DNA of 64,000 bases from Piper betle. Lineage: Eukaryota > Streptophyta > Magnoliopsida > Piperales > Piperaceae. The notes below the pieces were generated by a model. That model saw nothing but the letters and a program-made list of their open reading frames with translations, was not told the DNA's origin and made no database searches. Each line of letters starts with the position of its first letter. The first letter of the stretch is position 1. The stretch is from positions 62,001 to 126,000 of the forward strand of contig JAURVB010000851.1 in the NCBI GenBank assembly GCA_033002965.1, read 5' to 3'. A program made the translations under genes and the position numbers. Below are positions 59,091-64,000 of the stretch, piece by piece.

Positions 59091-62000
59091 GTCGAATTTC
59101 CTACTAATATCTTTTGATACTCACAAAATTAGCAAAAATTAATGGAAGAAAAAATCAAAACAAAGTTTTCGTTGAGAAAAAGTCTTGGAGCACCTTCGCC
59201 AGAGTCTCGTACTCCCCTTTTATGACAAAAAATGGAGGTAGGTTTTAGTAAATATTCCAACAAAAACGACCAAATACATTAAGGCTAAAAACGGTTGAGA
59301 AACGGCCAATGAAAACTCAAATAATCGACATTCAATGACTAATAAAAATCAAGTAACCAATATTCAAAACACCCTTTCTAAGCTGGTAGTGTCCCGAATT
59401 GCCAACATGTAGGTATAGAAGAAATTCTGAATTATTTTTGCTAAAATTCCTACTCAAAATAAGATGAGAAGCTAGACGATATAATTTCCATTTTGCTATC
59501 ACAGAGTGGAAATTCAAAATGAAAAAGGGGGGAGGGGAAGTCATTATAATAACACAACTCATGATGCCTGTATTTTATGTCTTTGGGTCTGCTTAATATG
59601 CATATGTGAACTTCAAAATGATATCAACTGCCATCAATCAACCATGAAAAACCTAAAATGCAATCCAATTATTTATACAAATGATCCACCAACTCTAAAC
59701 ACACCATGGTAGGCCTCAAAATACAACAATTACATATGAAAAAAGCCAATGCCCATAAACTGCACTATTAGTTATGAAAACCTCATCTACTGATCAAGTT
59801 AATTTGGAAAGTAAAAATTACCAATCCATTTTATTGTCTTGAGATTACTAGAAAACTGAAATTAGAGTAAAAAAATAACTGAAAGTAGTGCAGGCATAAA
59901 TGAGCAACATTATCTTCTTCTCCGACTTTCTCCCAAGTAGAGATTGATCATAAAGATATATAAATCCTATAATTTAGCATTTTAAACTAAATGGTAAAGT
60001 TATGATGACGATCTATAATGTCCTTCCCGACATCAACCCAAATCCTCTTTTATTAGGGCTTAAGACAGCTAACAGTGCAGGAACATTGATGGAATTACAG
60101 TTAAATAACAAAATCAATAATAAATATTTATCATATTGTATTATATTGATGTGATTTGCAAGCTGACTGATTAAGTGGGTGAGGATGGTGAGAGCTTCCA
60201 TTATTTTTGGAGTTGGATCCATATGAAACAGACGCATCTTTGTATAGATATTACTCACATGTAGTCTCCATGTTATGTTTTTTATATTATTAACACACGA
60301 TTGCAGCATCCCTTGAAGTTGAAAAGATTTGGCAGCCATGATTTTGATCATAAACTAAGGTCTCAACATGCATTATAATTAGAAGCAAAAGACAGCACCA
60401 GATCATCAACCATTGCCAACCACATCTCCTTTACTGGTGTAGTTGATCAACTTCATATGGGTGCCAAAAGGAATCAACTTTGGATTCTAGAAGAAATTGG
60501 TTTCACTTCCACTAGGGAGCCATTACTATCTTTTTTTCTACACATGAATCTCATGTGGTCTACGGGGATTTGGCTGGCAACTATATATATACATGTTGTA
60601 GTAATGTGTAAAAGTTTGTGATGATTTCATTGTGATAGTATTCTATGTGGGATGGTGATACCTCTCTTTTTCATGCTTCCTTGTGTATGTTGAACTCTTT
60701 TGTTTAAGAGTTTTGGCCAACCGTTGTTTTGTTGCCACTTGTTGATTGAAAGTGACATCATGCAAACGCGAACATACGTTTGGGTGATTGGTTTTGTTTT
60801 TAGCTCGCATTGACCTCTACACGTCGGTGTGTCAACGTAGATAGTTTAATTATTATTATTATTTTTCAAGACAGGTGGACTAACTCGCGCCGGTGGAGAT
60901 TAATTAAAATTTTCAGCTCTTATCTAAAACTTTTATTTTTTGTAATAAGAAGTATTTTTTTAAACTATGATATAAGTTATCAATTTACGTATATAATAAA
61001 ACAAGTCGAGATGAGCTGAATATTTATTCATCTTGGGTTTAATTATTTAAGATGGCCTTCCAGCAGATAATCGCTCATAATTCATAAATCAATATTGGCC
61101 ATGCATCCCTGATATTGACTATCTAGAGTTTTTTTTCCGAAGAGAGATGGAGAGTTTTTAATTGATCGAGTACTTGTTTACCCGAGCTCGCCAACAATAT
61201 GTAATTTTTTAATATTCATATTAAAAAACTCGATTCCTGTTGAAATATTGGATCTTTGAATATTATTAATCATGCAGCTTATAGTTTAAATATAAATATT
61301 AATCTTATTTAAATTAGACGTTTTAAATTGTTGTTATATAATGGTGAGCTTTCCTTTATTTTAGTACGATAAGATTAGATTATTAAGCTGTCCATTGAAG
61401 GCAATCAAAGCAACCATGACTCATGAAGAGCAAAAATATATAAATGGGAATTATAAAGTCAATAAGTGGGCAAACAAATGGATGTTTTAATTACTATCAT
61501 TGGACAATTTTGATGTGCTCTTCTGCATCACAGGGAGAGTAAAAAATATGAAATATGAAAGCAGAGCAAAGAAAAATGATAATTCCTAAATTGTTGGGCC
61601 ACCATTTTGACCTTCACATGAATATTTCTATATACGGTAATGAATATTTGACTCCCCTTCCTTTTTTTTCAAGTGTTGCAAATTTCTGCTTGGGATTTGT
61701 TATATCACACTCTTAAATGACACATAGAATCAGGCTTTTCAACATATAAGGTTATTACAAATAAATAGAACGATTTATACGCAACACAAACGAGTAATAA
61801 AAAACACGACAAATATACACTACGGGTTCAAAAATATACCTACTCCTTCAAGGCAAATCATGATCTTCAGTTTCAAATAGTCGAAAAATTACGAGCTTTC
61901 TGCCATCCAAAATGATACAAACTTCACTTTCCTCTGTTCAATGCAGCTTTCATCTTAAAAGTAAGAATATTAATATTTAATAAATAGACCCAAAAAGAAC

Positions 62001-62099
62001 ATTTAGGGGGAAGTGATGATTCTACCATTTTTTTAAAAAAAAGATTAAATGGACAGCATGAATGAAGAAAATAAAGCAGAAAGCTTTATCTTTGAATCA
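59091..62099. other. Intergenic spacer, no gene recognised
   Basis: AT-rich sequence. The longest open frame (112 codons, minus, 60013-60351) has no domain or splice context that I recognise. No element ends, arrays or RNA genes were identified. Confidence 0.4.
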
Positions 62100-62717
62100 T
62101 TATTGCTTCTCTTCGCTGAAAGCATGAACATGGTAAGTTCTTCACTAGCCAAGTAGCAGCCGATACCTTGACAACAAGCAGAACATTCATGTTTTAGGTT
62201 TAGCAATCCCTAAAAAAGGCAATTTAGCCGAATACAATACAGGTTTTCTTCGCATTATCTTTTTCAAGAAAATTTTTTATGCATCATATGCTCCACCATA
62301 TCACCCATGCACACCTTGGTTATAGGGCCACAGCTTCCGTAATTTACCGTGCATTTGATACTGGGTTCAACGGGTATGGAAATACTCTTCTGGGTTAGGC
62401 AAGATACCATGGACAGGAGTGAGCTTAATTGTATAAAACCAGCTAAAACTTTCGACATGCTACCAACTGATGGAACCTTCATTCAGATCCAGCCAACTGC
62501 TGCAGTTTTTCCAGCATATATAAGTAGGACCGATAAACTAGTGTCAAAGAAATAGAACCACCCTGCCTGCAAAAGAAAATAGGTCATTCACCAAACAGTA
62601 TAAATTTACATGCATCACCACTAATAACACTTGAACAACCAAAAATGCACCTATAAAGCCATCATCCAGAAGAAAGTAATAATCTTCTGTCATTGTACAT
62701 TACTCACCATAAAATGA
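62100..62717 (-). other. Probable 3' untranslated region of the METTL5-like gene
   Basis: Non-coding sequence directly downstream of the METTL5-like stop codon, on its transcript strand. A 72-codon frame at 62264-62482 (minus) has no known domain. An extra 3' UTR intron or an alternative last exon cannot be excluded. Confidence 0.35.
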
Positions 62718-63932
62718 TCAAGGCACAAACCGCCAAAGATCGACAGCAATATCTACTTCTTTCTTTTTGTGATGCTTGTAAAGTTTTGGTACATCAAAAC
62801 GGAGCTGAAGCCCTCAGGAAAATCAAAATGTATGGATTAGAACCTTTATTTTTTAGGTTGAAACCTCAGAACTAAAATTCTTGAACACATACCTCACACA
62901 ATACTTCAGCACCTTTAGCATTCAAATCCTGTAGTGCAATCCTTTTTATATGCTAACGGCCAACAAGAAATGGTTTTTAATTAGATGATAATCATTAAAA
63001 CCAAATACAAGTAATCTCAAATAACAAAAAATGGCTCAAACAGGCAACCTAATTTAAAATCATATTATATAGTACAATCAAGAACTATTATTACAAGGAC
63101 TACTAACATCTCTTGTGGAGCTCTTATGCATAGAATATACTGCTCGTGAAGCAACCTAAAAAAGAAAGTCAAGACTTTAGAAAAAAAGCATGCAGCTGCT
63201 ATATAACAATCAGGTAAGATTGTGTTCACAAGCATTAATTGTTCTCACCTTCATCCCCATTGCCAAAAATTCCAAGTCAGCACCCTTCGTACGAGTACCA
63301 AATGGTGGGTTCATGACAACAGTGTCAACTACTCCACCTGCAAAAACTCAAAGTATGAAAAAAAAAAACTAAAAAACAAATGCCAAATTAAACATTGCAG
63401 TGATGACACAAAAAAGTGATTCCCTAAGCATTAGCACAATTGCATCAAAATATTCCAACGCTTCAAAATGGATGGCAGAGATATGATGTTTATAAGCTTG
63501 CCAACTTCAAAGGTGAACCTTTTAAGAACAAGCCAGAGTCAAATAGCTAGAATTGAAAGCATGTCTTTCTACACTATTTTGAGAAGTCATTCAACTGTAC
63601 GGATACATAAAAATTCAGCATTTCCAAATAATTACAGAAAAAATGTGGAATGTAGTTGTTCAGTATGTAATTACACAGACATAGGGTCAACTATTCTCAA
63701 ATGACCAAACTGCTTAAGAAAAAGTGCATCGTCATGTAATGTTTATCTGATACACATAAAAGAATTGAGGAAATCAGAGCTCTCTATACAGCAGTAGAAA
63801 GCATCAATCTGAGGAAAATTCCATTTTTTGATGAAAAATTTGACAACGAGATTGCTACTAAATATAAAAGCACAGAACATTACCCCTCCATTTCAAATCC
63901 TTGACGTTGCATCTAATAAGATTCAAATCCAA
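62718..63932 (-). CDS. METTL5: METTL5-type rRNA N6-adenine methyltransferase, C-terminal part (5' end beyond window)
   Basis: METTL5 methylates a specific adenosine of 18S rRNA, working with TRMT112, using S-adenosylmethionine. Minus-strand exons 63932-63884, 63337-63249, 63155-63108, 62952-62893 and 62804-62718 join in frame to 110 residues. The sequence contains VVMNPPFGTRTKGADLEF, where NPPF is the catalytic N6-adenine motif IV. It also has VASRAVYSMHKSSTRD and HIKRIALQDLNAKGAEVLCE, and ends VPKLYKHHKKKEVDIAVDLWRFVP, the typical family C-terminus. The family is about 210 residues, so roughly the N-terminal half, including the S-adenosylmethionine-binding motif I, lies in exons to the right of the window. 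All five introns seen obey GT-AG, and no frame break was found. Sequence from 63933 to 64000 is intron. Confidence 0.9.
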
Positions 63933-64000
63933 CTGCCCGAAAAACCAAAAAAAAAAAATGTAAGGAAACAATTAATAGTTCATACATTTTTCTCCAATCA

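Noticed and set aside
60013..60351. 112-codon minus-strand frame
   Set aside because: No motif, no homologue recognised, no neighbouring exons; plausible by chance in this length of spacer.

Overview
This is nuclear DNA of a flowering plant, almost certainly a eudicot. It is AT-rich. Its genes have many GT-AG introns, and their products match plant-specific families (PIRL leucine-rich repeat proteins, SPEAR/EAR co-repressors) or conserved eukaryotic housekeeping families (beta-COP, prefoldin 1, METTL5). The gaps are filled with plant-type retrotransposons, hAT elements and foldback elements. No bacterial, organellar or CRISPR features were seen. I cannot name the species.

Genes, left to right: (1) a plant intracellular Ras-group-related LRR protein, + strand, 4 exons, 2995-6393; (2) coatomer subunit beta, + strand, 4 coding exons, 10490-15414, with a long repeat-filled intron in its 5' leader and three single-base frame breaks in exon 1; (3) prefoldin subunit 1, - strand, 5 exons, 16671-18559, tail-to-tail with gene 2; (4) a SPOROCYTELESS-like, EAR-motif (SPEAR/TIE-type) transcriptional adaptor, - strand, 5 exons, 54257-55570; (5) the C-terminal half of a METTL5-type rRNA adenine methyltransferase, - strand, 62718-63932, running off the right edge. 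Exon joins were deduced by hand from splice signals, reading frame and remembered family sequence.

From about 18.9 to 54 kb there is no intact host gene. This block is a nest of mobile elements: a minus-strand Ty3/gypsy LTR end (19 kb); a hAT-type element with AATCGG-rich ends and a perfect 8-bp target duplication (22.5-23.4 kb); a decayed Ty1/copia element (23.6-30.7 kb) split by a 3.2-kb insertion that looks like a solo LTR; a LINE ORF1 (DUF4283-like) fragment (33.6 kb); a plant transposon-protein pseudogene (36.8 kb); and an internally deleted minus-strand Athila-like gypsy element (41.5-44.9 kb).

It also holds three complete copies and one solo LTR of a short-LTR (about 155 bp) TRIM family (32.9, 41.0, 46.5 and 47.3 kb), two further hAT-type elements (47.9 and 48.7 kb, the latter with a transposase C-terminus), and two foldback elements embedded in (TA)n tracts (51-52 kb). 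A second, different TRIM with tandem repeats inside lies at 57.7-58.5 kb.

The genes do not form a pathway; they are neighbours only. The most unusual material is the TRIM family, the TA-embedded GC-rich foldback, the repeat-built leader intron of the beta-COP gene, and the splice and frame anomalies in the beta-COP and prefoldin genes. I found no convincing new protein-based system.
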